Shown here piece after piece: positions 1 to 12,336 of a stretch of DNA of 64,000 bases. The notes beneath the pieces are model-generated. The model was not told the origin of the DNA and did no database searches. It saw only the letters and a program-made list of their open reading frames with translations. A program made the position numbers and the translations under genes. Source of the stretch: Gonocerus acuteangulatus. Lineage: Eukaryota > Arthropoda > Insecta > Hemiptera > Coreidae. Location of the stretch: assembly GCA_946811695.1 (NCBI GenBank), contig OX328125.1, positions 52,852,490 to 52,916,489 of the forward strand. The letters run 5' to 3'. How positions within the stretch are numbered: the first letter of the stretch is position 1; each line of letters begins with the position of its first letter.

Positions 1-1215
1 GTTTTCACTTATATCTCGGAAACCCTGCGTCCTAGCGACATGACCATTCTATAACAAATGAAAGCTGATTAAATGCCCTACAAGTCCTATTCTATAAAGT
101 TTTTCGAGATATCTTTAGGTTCCGAAATATCCGCTCTTGAAAGTCTGTCATTTTGGGAAAAAACACTTTCGCCACATATTTTTTCATCTTAATGACGGGA
201 TAACTCTTCAACGATGAACCCAAAAAATAAATAATGGTTATAGGGTTGTAGAGTATTGCATTCCCTTCAATAATATATATTACTTTGCTATTTTATGTAT
301 TTTCCTTCAAACGTAAAAATAATTTCAGTGTTCATCGTGAAATTTGAAATTTAGCGACTAATAGTCCAGGTAACTAAGATTTATAGATGGAAATGTTTGG
401 AACACAATTTTCAACTTCATAACTTTGTTTCGGCTAGTTAGGTGGTCAACATATCAAAAGTCCTCACCCGTTGCCTTTGAACCGGGGTGAGGGGGGGTTT
501 AGAAGGTCCCATTTTTCGGGTTTTCACTTATATCTCGGAAACCTTGCGTACTAGCGACATGACCATTCTATAACAAATGAAAGCTTATTAAATTTCCTAC
601 AAGTTCTATTCAATGAAGTTTTTCGAGATATGTTTAGTTTTCAAAATATCCGCTCTTGAAAGTCTGTCATTTTGGGAAAAAGCACACTTTTTTTCTATTC
701 TCGACCGGATATCTCTTCAACGATGCACCCAAAAAATAAATGTCGGTTATGGGGTTGTAGAGCATTCCATTCGCTCCAATAATATATATAACTTTACTAT
801 TTTATGTATTTTCCTTCAACTGGGAAAACAGTTTTAGTGTTCATCGTGGTATCTTGCAACAACTGTCGACCAATGAATTGTTCAATTTCTCACCATTTCC
901 AGTCATTGTATTGTCCAAAATATACTCCATTATATAAATATAGGTCGTACTGGAAGTATAAATAGTACGAAATATATAATTTTGGGCCTCTGACCAGTTA
1001 TTCACACTCAATTATATAACATCTTGACCATTATATTGGCAATGGTTTTATTAAGACCAAGTGAGTGCGTATATAACGTTTGAAAGAAAATACATAAAAT
1101 AGTAATGTAATATATATTATTGAAGCTAATGAAATGCTCTACAGCCCCATAACCGACATTTATTTTTTGGGTGCATCGTTGAAGAGATATCCGGTCGAGA
1201 ATAGAAAAAAAGTGT
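1..1215. repeat. ~520-bp satellite-like repeat, two direct copies plus an inverted piece
   Basis: The window opens with a block beginning GTTTTCACTTATATCTCGG that recurs at 521 in the same orientation with scattered substitutions, giving a unit of about 520 bp. Part of the second copy (about 668-806) recurs in inverted orientation at about 1079-1215. Short open frames in it are repeats of each other and not genes. The first unit may extend left of the window. Confidence 0.85.
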
Positions 1216-1238
1216 GCTAAAAAAAACAGCTTTTGACC

Positions 1239-1650
1239 ACTTCCGGGTTCTCAAAATGGCTTCCGGGTCACCAAAATTACTCCTGGACAGTTTCCGGATG
1301 AATCTGGACAACTTCGGACCACTTCCGGTTGCTTACAATTACTTCCGGGTCACTGCCGGTTCACCTCCGGTCTATCATGAGTGCCTGGAAGGCCCTGGGG
1401 TACTTCCGGAAACGACCCAGGGATGAATATAGGACCGGAAGTAACCTAGATTAAGGAGTTTCAGGGTGTGTCATTGTCTGTGAGTGACCGGAAGTAAGCC
1501 AGATCGAACAGGAGTTACCCAATGATAGGCATGAGTCGACCGGAAGTAACCGAAATTGACATTGATGTGATCGTAAATCCTGTAGATTGAAGCGGAAGTG
1601 GAACAGGAGTGAGGTTGCTCAGAGCAGACCGGAAGTGAACTTTGAGGTGA
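1239..1650. repeat. Palindromically arranged cluster of ACTTCCGG / CCGGAAGT motifs
   Basis: Between 1239 and about 1410 the motif ACTTCCGG or a one-base variant occurs about every 20-60 bp on the plus strand. Between about 1430 and 1640 the complement CCGGAAGT recurs (near 1433, 1488, 1540, 1592 and 1629). The cluster is an imperfect inverted repeat with its centre near 1420. CCGGAAGT is also the core of ETS-family transcription factor sites, but the spacing looks like repeat structure; regulatory function is not shown. Confidence 0.7.
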
Positions 1651-1963
1651 CAAAATGTTGTAACTATAGCTTAAGCTATTAGCAATTACGATATTTCATA
1701 AATAGATTAGCGGTTAGCGCTGGCTTTCTTCAGTTTTGCTAAATTAACGGAGAGGTATCAGCTTTTAGCGCACGCTAACGTTTGCCCAACTCTGCTTAAA
1801 ACAGAACAAGACTCACTTGAAAAAACTGATTTCAATGGTGCTTAGATTTTTTTTTTTTTTTTTTTTTTTTTTTGTGAAACCAGACAGATGAATTTAGAAA
1901 CTGATAATAATACAGATAATGAAAAAAAAAAAAAAATAATAATAATAATGGAAACTGCATCAA

Positions 1964-2005
1964 TAAATTTAAAGGGAACTTATTGATAAGTTCCCTTTAA
2001 ATTTA
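1964..2005. repeat. Perfect palindrome, 20-bp arms, 2-nt loop
   Basis: The arm TAAATTTAAAGGGAACTTAT is followed by TG and then its exact complement. It follows A/T-rich simple sequence (poly-T 1849-1873, AAT repeats about 1936-1949). It could be the core of a foldback element or a cruciform-prone site. No gene is nearby. Confidence 0.85.
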
Positions 2006-2483
2006 ACTTGTGGGCTGTCAAAATAGTGCACACCCTATTTTAAGTTTTATCGCTGTTTCTATATAACTATAGATGCCATTGTTTGATTGTACTCCACGAA
2101 ATTGAAATGGAAGTGCTAGTTAGATGCTTCATTTTTTCATAAAAATAAATGTTTCTTTTATGTATTCTCTGAAGGCTGTCCATAATCGTCCTATAGTTAT
2201 TGGGTTTGCCAATAAAAAAAAAAGAAACGAATTAAACAAATTACTTGAACTTTTTTACAGATGTATTGAGATGGGGAAGTGCACAATTCCTGCCTGTGAT
2301 TTCGGAGTGTTCAATAGACGACTCGGAAGATGTCCAAGGAAGCACGAAAAATTCAGGAGCTGGGCTCGATACAAGATCTAAACAGAACCTAATCCAGTAT
2401 TCTTGAGTGACTAAAGCACTACATGACATGTCTCAATAATAACTTCTGTCCTGTACACAATGCTCATGTTGCTTTTATTATTT

Positions 2484-2532
<49 letters not shown>

Positions 2533-4445
2533 GAGAGAAGGTATAGTTTGAACAACTCTGAAAATATGAAGTATTCTTAAAAAATAAAATAGTTCTAGCA
2601 TTACATCATTTAACATATCATTATTTTTATAGTCCGCACAATAAAATACTATAAAATTCAAAAATCAGTTGTTTTTTTTTTTTTTTTTTTTCTTTTTTTT
2701 GAGAAAAAAAGTTAAGGGCAAAAACATTCCATTTATATAGTTCTAATTTTTAGACAATTACTTTCATTTTGATTAAGTAATGTGTCCCAAAAAACCTTAG
2801 AAATGTATTCAAAATTAAATTTGTTTTTCTTGTTTTAATTCACATACCTATCTATGCTGGAAAAATTGATATTAATAATTATAATTCTCATTGAGATAAT
2901 GTCATGTTAATATGTTACATCTACTTACAATCAAGAAGTGACATGTTATTTATTCAGATAAATGTATGGGTCTTCTCGTTCGTTACTTCAGCAAGACGGA
3001 GTTTTTATTAAATTTAATCCTTAGAAATATAATAATGATTTTAAGTGTTTCTTTTTTTTAATATATTCAGGGAAAACTACTCTGTGTGATATTTTCTTTA
3101 ATTTATATTGATTTTTAGAGCTATATATAAGTTTTACGTTGTCAACTAGCGTGTTGTCCAACCATGATTATTTGTACATATTATACTTGAAGGAAAATGA
3201 GACTACTTATAACATGAGTACTTGTACAAGTGTATAAGTAGTAAACAAAAAAAAGCAAATTATTAATTTATATTCCTTATTATCTTTAACCATTTAGATC
3301 CATTGTGATTATTTAAAATTTTGAAAATAACAATTTTGCAATGACTTATCGTTCCAAAGAATTATATCCGCCTTAGATCAGATAATTCCTTTATTGTAGA
3401 ATAAATTTAATGTAGAAAACATTAAATATATTTAATGTATTTGACTGTTAAGTAGAAAATGTATTTAGAGACTACTTAGAACACTTCTATTCTAGTTAGT
3501 AATAATTAAACAACTGGTAATTGACTTTCTATTTAATTAGGAAAGACTTTGATAATCAAACCACTAACAAACCTTACTTCATATAGCATTTAAGAAAAAT
3601 TTAGATTAAGAAAGATCAAAAATAATATCACAAGCATTTAATCTTTTAAGAGTTTTATTTGCACTAATAAGAAACAGAATGGAACTTGTTTATGTTATGT
3701 CTATTCGAGTTTATTCTTATACTTTATAAAAAGATATATCTACAGTTTTATAAACAAACTCGTTTAAAAACGCTAGAAATATTAAGCTAAACTAAATTTG
3801 ATAAGTGGTGGAATCTCTCTGATTGTTATTTCAAAAAATATCATTGTATGGTCAATTTAAATTCTTCAAAGAAATATCATATTTAAGTTTATAAATTCTA
3901 TTCGTTTATTAAGATAAATGAATTTATTTATCTTATTTGACAATTTGTCTTAAACGCATTGGTTAATTGATATTGATTTCGCCAAAAGGTTCTTTGGTTA
4001 TTTCTACTTTAAATTACTTCTTCTTTTATTCCATGTTTATAAATATAAATTTATTTATATTTGTGTGTGTAAATGTCCAATGCAAAAAATTAAGGATTAT
4101 GTTTGTTTTGAGAAAGTGAAATTAATAATTATTATTTCAAGGTAAAAATTTGTTGTTATTTCAATTCAAGTACAGTAAATTTAAATTTTAAATTACTTGA
4201 CAATTGGCAATATTATTTTAACTATTGACCAATATGCAGGCCAAAAGAAATCATTTAATCCTGCAAAAGACTAAATCAGAATGTTATGATTCATTCAATT
4301 CAAACTGAATTGAAGAAAAATTAATGTTTCCTGTTCCTTTTAAGCAACTTTTCCAGTTGTCTACATTTTATATTACAATTTCACTGGGCTGTTGGACTAA
4401 GACTAATGAAGACATACTTTTCAATACTTTGGGTATACATTTGAG
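2006..4445. other. AT-rich gene-free stretch
   Basis: I see no recognisable coding region. It holds long poly-T runs at about 2486-2530 and 2670-2700. A short open frame near 2124-2381 has no recognisable domain. The remainder is AT-rich unique-looking sequence. Confidence 0.6.
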
Positions 4446-4518
4446 GCGTTGTGGATACGAAGGGCGAACTCAACGTTGGGTCCAGATGATGAGTTCGTCC
4501 TTCGTATCCCCTCAACGC
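4446..4518 (+). ncRNA. Candidate pre-miRNA-like hairpin
   Basis: A 73-nt segment folds by eye into one long hairpin. The 5' arm (GCGTTG, then ATACGAAGG and CGAACTCA) pairs with the 3' arm (TGAGTTCG, CCTTCGTAT, CAACGC). There is one G-U wobble, a small asymmetric bulge and a loop of about 17 nt. Size and shape resemble a microRNA precursor, and its base composition (near 50% GC) differs from its AT-rich surroundings. It could equally be a small MITE core. No expression evidence exists here. Confidence 0.35.
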
Positions 4519-6514
4519 AAGACCAAAAAACATATGTAATTTTTTATCATACCAAAAATGGTTAAAAATCGTAATAAAATCTATTTATGGACTTGCAGTA
4601 TACCATAGAAAATCGAATGGAGAAAATATTATCCAATCAATAACGAATGAAATGGTAAAGAAATTTTATTGACAGTTGGTCTTCAAAACTTTAGGTTTAT
4701 TATGTCCTCTTCCGCCCAGATCAAAAAATAGGTTAACTTCTCCTAGGGTTTAATCATAAAAACAATTTGGATTAATTTAATGAAAAGTCAAATAGTACAC
4801 ATAAAAAACATTTATCAGTTTGGATTGATTTAAATAATTTTTATTTTTCCCATGAAGTTGTTTTACTATATACAGCACCCAATTGTAGTAGGAAAAGCCA
4901 GATAATCCTGCAAGTTTGAGATTCCATTAATTCAGGATTAAAAAGCCAATTTTTAAAAGTTTTGTTTAAACCCTGGAATATAAATAAATATTACATTATT
5001 GATGTATAGAAACAAATATTGATAAAGCACAAAGAAAGAAAATATTCACTAGTGTAAAAATCTAATATCACCCATGTCTGAATGGAATGTCAAGGAATTC
5101 TACAGCCCGGCATACAAACCATCAGGAGGCTCGAGAAACACAGTTATCAACTAAGTGCCAGAGCACTGTACTGCCAAATCACCTTATCCAAGAAAAATAA
5201 AATTCCTAACATGTGCCAGAACCCTCTTATTGTGTAATTCAAGTTTTAAGGCCTCATTCTACTCTCTTTCTTTTATCTTCAAATTTTCTTTCTTAAAAAC
5301 TATTTATTATTTCTGATAATATTATTAATTCGCTTGTTTTATATTTTTATTTTTTTTTATCAGAAGGAGGAGAGGTGAATAATTGAGATTAATAATTCTC
5401 AAATGCCTCCATCATACGTTTTTATTTTTCAACAAAAAAGGGAGAGAATAATATTTTTACAGAAAGCCAATAGATTGACCGTTATTTATCAGGAAAACAT
5501 TAATTGTATAATTTTTAATTAGCTTTGTAAATACTGGTGTCATTCTATAATTGTAATAATGTTTTGTAGAATTACTCTTGTAGCAATGTAAACTCAAAAG
5601 ATATTATAAAACAAAGTAAAATATGAAAGTTGTGGAGAAAAGCTTAGTTTTAAGATGAACTGATATTAGTGGTTACCTTTATTGCTGATACTAATAAGGT
5701 ACAGTTGTAATGTCTGTTCTGTACAGTAGTGTCAGTTTGACAAAAGTGATTGATCTTGAAGTTTATTTCATTAAGCCATTTTATACATAATTTGTTATTT
5801 TGAACAAGAGACTTAACTTAAATGTGCCATAAGTAGTCATTTTAGTTCATGTTTTTTTTTTTTATTTTTATTTTGTTTGTTTGTTTTTTAACCTGAATTT
5901 AAATAATAGACCATTTTTATGGATCAGTCAAAAAAAAGAAAGTAATAATAAAAAATGGATTAATGGAGGGTAGAAAAATAAAAGTATTTAAAATTGGTTT
6001 AAATAATTTTCTGTAGATATAGTTGTATTAAACTAGAAAAATAAGGTTTTATTTTAAAATCATTTTGTATAGGTATAGTTGTAAATACAGCATTTATTTT
6101 AAATTTACATATTTATAGATTTGTTGTTTTGTTTTTATATATAATTTTATGCACTTAATATATTTCTTGATCACAAACATTATTTCTCAAATTTATAATG
6201 TAAGTTCTGCAGTAATATCTTAGATAGTTTGCATGTTACAAACATTCATATAATTGCATTGAAATGAAAAATACCTATTTGTAATCTTTCATGTCTACAT
6301 TTAATAAACACAAAATATGATTCAGTTGTTTTTTTATGTTTCTTATCCTTTTAAAAAATATAAAACAAAAAGTTAACCTAAAATTTTGTTGAAGATCTCT
6401 GAAATATCATCATTAAATCAAAATATTTTGTTGCAATAGAAATAGTAACTAAATACCTAACTAAACCACAAGAATTAGAAAAAAAAAATGCCTGACTCGC
6501 AAGAACTGCCTCAT
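4519..6514. other. AT-rich gene-free stretch
   Basis: No coding region, RNA gene or clear repeat was recognised. It contains A/T homopolymer tracts only. Confidence 0.6.
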
Positions 6515-6850
6515 GTTAGCATTCTTATCCCTAGTGTCATTTGGAAAGCTTGATATTTCAGAAAGACTTAATGTTTCATGAAAATGTAAAATGGAATGAA
6601 AAGAGAAGCAAGATTTCAGGCGCCACAACAGGGAACTGACAGTATCCTAAGCGGATTACTCCCTCTGTTAAAAGCAAATAAAAAAACACAACAACAATGT
6701 AAAAACTGTGGCAAACAGAGACAAAAAAAAAACTCAAAAGAACAAAACCGACACTTTTGAATTTTGATAATCGATTTCTCCAACAAGATCGCTCTGTCAA
6801 AAAAAGAACCTTTTTTGTATGAAATGTAAAAACCTTTTAAATAGATACTT
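6515..6850. repeat. Dispersed repeat, copy 1 of 3
   Basis: A block including GGCGCCACAACAGG, AGTATCCTAAGCGGA and GCAAACAGAGACAAAAA recurs in diverged form at about 61855-62340 and, in part, at about 54995-55270. No coding capacity is recognised. It is probably an interspersed transposon-derived repeat of unknown class. Confidence 0.65.
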
Positions 6851-7409
6851 TACATTTACCAAGATTTCCTAACTGGTTTCGAAATATATAAGAATATATC
6901 TGAAAATCCCAAGAGTAGACGAGTTTTGTCCACTTTTCTTTAAAACAGTTATAGATATGGCCTCAAAATGGTTTCATTAGATTCCCCATGTTCAATTAAT
7001 TATAAAATGTGCCCCTACTAGCACAAAAATGTAAGCACTAAGGTTTTTCCCCAATGAAGGAATCAGCCGTAAATTTGTCATAAAATCGTTAAATTTTAAT
7101 TGTTCACAAGCTATAGTATAAATTTAGATGGAGTCAATTGGATGATGAAAGCGCTTGTGTTTTGGCCGATTTGAAAACATAACTTTGAGAAAAACAGCTA
7201 AATGGAATCGCCTTATTCAATTTAGGAATGAAGCCTAATCAGTTTTTGCTTGTGTCAAATTTTTTGTTGGAACAATACATGAATGAACTCATCCATACCA
7301 TGGCTTCTCCAACTTTTCTCCTTTCTTTTTTCCCCACCCTTTTCCATGGGGACAGTGGAAAATGCACAGAAAGAGCATCGGAATCTATGGACGATGAAAA
7401 GATTCGACA
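6851..7409. other. Gene-free stretch
   Basis: No recognisable feature. A 70-codon frame at 7228-7440 runs into the following repeat array and is not convincing as a gene. Confidence 0.5.
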
Positions 7410-8265
7410 AGAGAAGTTAGAGTTTCGATCAGAGTATTAGGAGAACAGGAGAGCTCCTCCCACTTCTTAAGAGCTCCTCCCACTTCTGTACATCTTCAAT
7501 TTTTTTAAGTAAATTAGGAGCTTCCAATTTTGATGTACCCCCTCCCTCCCCTAACTATTTCTGAGAAAGTTCTAAGACAATGACTTTTGCAGAGTATTAG
7601 GAGAGCATGAATACATAAGAGCTCACTTTTCTGTTACTATGACCCTTTCTTCCCCCTGCCTATGCCCTGAGTTGTTTGTTAGCCGATGATATTTTCCATA
7701 AGTATTAGGAGAATAGGAGTTGAAAAGAGCTCACATTCAATTTTTTTAAGTAATTAGGAGCTCCCAATTACTACTACTCCCAATATCCTTCCCCTTTACT
7801 AATTATTTTAAGACAATGGATTTTCCAGAGTATTAGGAGAGCAGCAATTAGAAAGAGCTCACTTTTCTGTACATCATCCCTGAATAAGGCGCCCCCGCCT
7901 ATGCCATTCGGTGACATTTCCCTTAAGTATTAGGAGAATAGGAGTTGAAAAGAGCTCACATCTCTGTACAACTTCATTTTTTTAAGTAATAAGGAGCTCC
8001 CAATTTTCTACCCCTCCTCTTACTATTAATTTTAGATTTTCCAGAATATTAGGAGAACAGAAATAAGAAAGAGCTCAGTTTTCTGTGCATCTTCCACAAT
8101 CTGAGTAAGGTGTAATTTATAAGGTATGCATGCCATTCCAGAGATATGTTAGTTGATGATGGCATTTTTCTTAAGTATTAGGAGAACAGGAGTTTAAAAG
8201 AGTTTATTCCATTTCTGTTCATCTTGGACAAAACTAACTGTTCCGGGATAATAAGGAGATACAAA
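7410..8265. repeat. Degenerate tandem array marked by AGTATTAGGAGA and GAGCTC
   Basis: The phrase AGTATTAGGAGA recurs near 7433, 7594, 7703, 7831, 7926, 8046 and 8176, each followed by GAGCTC within about 30-40 bp and a T/A-rich link. Unit length is about 100-160 bp with much divergence. A further unit appears beyond the Helitron-like element at about 10176, so the array was probably interrupted by that insertion. Confidence 0.75.
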
Positions 8266-8289
8266 TTTCTAAGGGAAGGTAGATAGATA

Positions 8290-10056
8290 TCTATATATAT
8301 ATATAAAAATCACGTGTCAATCTGTTTGTTCCTTATACAAATCCACACTTTTTGACCGATTTTGACCAAACTTGAAACACTGGTAGGTCTTGATCCAGGA
8401 AGTCTAGTAGGCTAGGTCAAAAACATCTACCAGCTGTCTGTCCCTTATACAAATCCATACAGTTTGACCGATTTTGACCAAACTTGGCACACTGGTAGGT
8501 CTTGACACTGGGAGTGTCAGGGGATAGGTCAAAAATATCACCCAGCTGTCTGTCTGTACGTTTCTTCCTTAAACAAATCCATACAGTTTGACCGATTTTG
8601 ACCAAACTTGGCACACAGGTAGGTCTTGACACTGGGAGTGTCAGGGGATAGGTCAAAAATGTCTACCAGCTGTCTGTCTGTACGTTTCTTCCTTAAACAA
8701 ATCCATACAGTTTGACCGATTTTGACCAAACTTGGCACACAGGTAGGTCTTGACACTGGGAGTGTCAGGGGATAGGTCAAAAATGTCTACCAGCTGTCTG
8801 TCTGTATGTTTGTTCCTTATACAAATCCATACAGTTTGACCGATTTTGACTAAACTTGGCACACAGGTAGGTCTTGATACGGGAAGTTACGTAGGCTAGG
8901 TCAAAAACATCAACCAGCTGTCTGTCTGTACGTTTGTTCCTTATACAAATCTATACAGTTTGACCGATTTTGACCAAACTTGGCACACAGGTAGGTCTTG
9001 ACACTGGGAGTGTCATAGGCTAGGTCAAAAACGTCTATCAGCTATCTGTCTGTATGTTTGTTCATTATACAAATCCACACCGTTTGACCGATTTTGTCCA
9101 AACTTGGAACACTGGTAGGTCTTGATACGGGAAGTTACGTAGGCTAGGTCAAAAATGTCTACCAGCTGCCTGTCTGTATGTTTGTCCCTAATACAAATCC
9201 ACCCAGTTCGACTGATTTTGATCAAACTTGGAACACTGGTAGGTTTTGATCCGGGAAGTCTCGTAGGCTAGGTCAAAAACATCAACCAGCTGTCTGTCTG
9301 TACGTTTGTTCCTTATACAAATCTATACAGTTTGACCGATTTTGACCAAACTTGGCACACAGGTAGGTCTTGACACTGGGAGTGTCATAGGCTAGGTCAA
9401 AAACGTCTATCAGCTGTCTGTCTGTATGTTTGTTCATTATACAAATCCACACCGTTTGACCGATTTTGTCCAAACTTGGAACACTGTTAGGTCTTGATCC
9501 AGGAAGTTTTGTAGGCTAGGTCAAAAATGTCTACCAGCTGCCTGTCTGTTCCCTATACAAATCCATACAGTTTGACCGATTTTGACTAAACTTGGCACAC
9601 AGGTAGGTCTTGATATGGGAGGTTTTCGTAGGCTAGGTCAAAAACGTCTACCAGCTGTATGTTTGTTCCTTATAGAAATCCATAACGTTTGACCGATTTT
9701 GACCAAACTGGGCACACATGTAGGTCTTGATTTGGGGAGAGCCATAGGCCAGGCCAAAAACGTTTACCAGCTGTCTGTCTGTATGTTTGTTCCTTATACA
9801 AATCCACTCAGTTCGACTGATTTTGATCAAACTTGGCACACATGTAGGTCTTCATTCGGGGACAGTGATAGGCTAGGTTAAAATCGTCTAGGACTCACAG
9901 TTCAGAGGACTCGGGCTCAAAACTATGAACCCAAATAGTTAAATATTTGCGTTAGATTTGTATTACATTTTAATATTACTTATTTGCTTTCTAATTTATT
10001 TTTGCTTTTCTAGATGCAGTAAGTAGGTGTAGCATGGCACGCCGGGTCACAGCTAG
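8290..10056. mobile_element. Helitron-like non-autonomous element
   Basis: The 5' end reads TCTATATATATATATAAAAA and the 3' end reads GGGTCACAGCTAG followed by T. The TC start, CTAG end and insertion between A and T are the known Helitron signature, and the opening resembles Helitron-derived repeats common in insects. No Rep/helicase coding sequence is present. The terminal hairpin expected just before CTAG is weak here (GGCACGCC), which lowers certainty. The interior is almost entirely a tandem array. Confidence 0.55.
8340..9895. repeat. ~120-bp tandem array, about 13 units
   Basis: Each unit carries TTTGACCGATTTTGACCAAA, a TAGGTCTTGA block, a TAGGTCAAAAA block and CAGCTGTCTGTCTGTA. I count about 13 units (core near 8352, 8464, 8587, 8713, 8836, 8959, 9083, 9209, 9336, 9460, 9571, 9689 and 9812). 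Length varies from about 112 to 127 bp. The open frames on both strands across it are repeat translations, not genes. Confidence 0.9.
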
Positions 10057-10636
10057 TTATACATATAATTAAGGGTTCTTCAGTCTTGACAACTTAAAAA
10101 ACTAGATTCTTTTATAAGAAAATGCATTTTATTCTTGCTTGACCAGTAAATAATATAATCCCAATTATATAAGATCAAGTATTAGGAGAAGAGAAGTAAG
10201 TAAGAGCTAACAACTGAGGACCATCACTCCTCCAAATCTGGATGCTGAACAAGATTTTTCATTTTTTTTTTTTTTTTTTTTTTTCTTTTCTTGTTCAAAC
10301 TTTTCCATTCCGTCTGATAAAAAAGACCCCTCTTTTTTTTTTTTTTTTCTCCTCCCTATTCCACAAGCTTTTGCTATCCACATTTTTGCGGGTAATTACT
10401 AGGTGAGCATGCCTCTATTCTTGTTAGTGCAGATTCAACTCTGGCTACCCAATGTTTGGAGGGATCCTGTAATATCCTTCGCCCACATTGTGGTGACATT
10501 TTGTAGACAAATTTTAAGGTCATTTAAAAAACAACACTTCTGGATAAAAGTGAATAGTTAACCAAAGAATTTAAGCCAAACAAAAAATGACGAAGTAGCA
10601 TTAACCCTTAATTGTGTTTGACTTTATGATTTCACT
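10057..10636. other. Gene-free stretch with one leftover array unit and poly-T tracts
   Basis: It contains one more AGTATTAGGAGA-type unit near 10176 and poly-T runs at about 10261-10284 and 10333-10348. No gene is seen. Confidence 0.6.
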
Positions 10637-10639
10637 GTG

Positions 10640-11160
10640 GTAGGGCAAGGAGAAAACTCATAGTTTACTGAGTTACTACCCAGGACGCTAACTCTTGAGC
10701 TTGAATCCACATTATGAGAAAGCTCATAGTTTGTTGAGTTATTACCTAGGGCCCTAATTATTTTGCTCGACTCTAGACCATGAGAAAATTAGTAGTTTGC
10801 TGAGTTACTACCCAGGACGCTAATTCTTGAGCTTGAATCCACATTATGAGAAAGCTCATAGCTTGCTGAGTTATCACCAAGGGCCCTAATTCTTTCGGTC
10901 GACTCTAGACCATGAGAAAATTAGTAGTTTGCTGAGTTATTATCTAGGATGCTAATATTGATCTTGATTCTAGATTTTGAGAAAAGTCAAAGTTTACTGA
11001 GTTATTACCTACACCACAAATTCTCATGCTTGACTCTAGACTATTAAAAAAACTAGTAGCTTACTGCTAGACAATGAGAAAACTTAAATTTTGGTGAGTT
11101 ATTACTTAAGACACTAATTCTTGAGCTCGCCTCTAGTCTACGAGAAAACTCCGTCATTTC
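10640..11160. repeat. ~66-bp tandem array with a 132-bp higher-order pattern
   Basis: Units start with GAGAAA and continue through a GCTGAGTTA-type block and a CTAAT-TCTT block. Alternate units are more alike: one type carries CCAGGACGCTAA, the other GGGCCCTAAT and GACTCTAGACCAT. This gives a dimeric period of about 132 bp. It decays rightward after about 10980. Confidence 0.8.
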
Positions 11161-11669
11161 CTGAGTTAATTCTTGCGCTCATCTCAAACCAACAACTCAC
11201 TCACATCAGAATCCTGAAAAATATCCCCAACCAAGTGTTAGTAATGGGACATGTTGGTTTCAGCTTAGTGATTCTGTTTTTAAAACAAATTATTTATAGA
11301 GACCTGCAAATGAGCACAGTTTCAATCACATATTATTTGTTTATTTCTATCTTCCTTGTTCTTTTTACAATATTTTCCGTCTTAGGGAATTCTAAACGTT
11401 TAATTTACATAGATTAAGTAAATATGTCATCCAACATAAACTAAAATCTAACAATGGGTGGTTTACAAAATAACAATGGAATATATGAAACAAACACAGC
11501 CAAATCAAAGGAAAAACAAGTATAATCAAGAATTTGTACATCAGAAACAATCTAAATTTCAAATATTTTAAAGTATGATACTTAAATTGAAATAAATAAT
11601 AACAATATTTTTACTCTGTACATTTCTTAAGTATTTACATCATTCACACATTTATTCTAAAATATAAAA
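11161..11669. other. Downstream flank of ERLEC1
   Basis: Apart from the ERLEC1 poly(A) signal, nothing recognised. A 98-codon frame at 11121-11417 (plus) is hydrophobic near its end but starts inside the tandem array and is not recognisable. Confidence 0.4.
11651..11656 (-). terminator. Poly(A) signal AATAAA of ERLEC1
   Basis: AATAAA on the minus strand begins about 14 nt after the ERLEC1 TGA stop, consistent with a very short 3' UTR. Confidence 0.65.
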
Positions 11670-12292
11670 TCACAAATTAATTAGACCAGTATCTTCATCA
11701 ACTTTGTCAAGGAACTCACAGACAAGTGGGGATTCGACACCAAGAATATACTGACACACATGGGGTTCAAGCAGATAAATTGACACTGTTCCTCTTTTTT
11801 CAATGCATTTCAGTTTTACCTAAAAATATAAAAGAAAATAAATAATAGAAACACATAATCAATCAAATAAGAATGTCATTTGAATAATACATTTTAAGCC
11901 ATTATTTTTGAGTAAAGTCAAATGACATAATAATCTCAATAGAAGCATAACCTAAGCAATATAATAGAAGAAGGTATATAAATACTATTAATACAAAAAA
12001 ATAAAAATTTAATTTGTGCGTAATACACCAAAATATGTAATTCAAGGATCTCAGCATTGTAAAACCAAAGCTTTGGAAACTAACAGCACTCAGAAATAAG
12101 TTTCAAAGTATGTGCTTGCTGGAGAAGGACGATCTTCAGCAGAAATGAAACATGCCAAATCTCTTCATAAAAAATGTATTTGGGCGCAAAGCACTTTCGT
12201 CAGCAGCTCCTGCTCCCATTCTCAGAGCTATATTGTGATCAGCTTTTGAGGAATGTCAAAAATCATTGAATGCGCTAAGCGTCCAAATAAGT

Positions 12293-12336
<44 letters not shown>

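Noticed and set aside
1471..1653. Minus-strand 60-codon frame
   Set aside because: It lies wholly in the palindromic ACTTCCGG cluster and mirrors a frame on the other strand.
8417..9839. Short minus-strand proteins with repeated KTYLCAKFGQNRSN
   Set aside because: They are translations of the ~120-bp tandem units inside the Helitron-like element.
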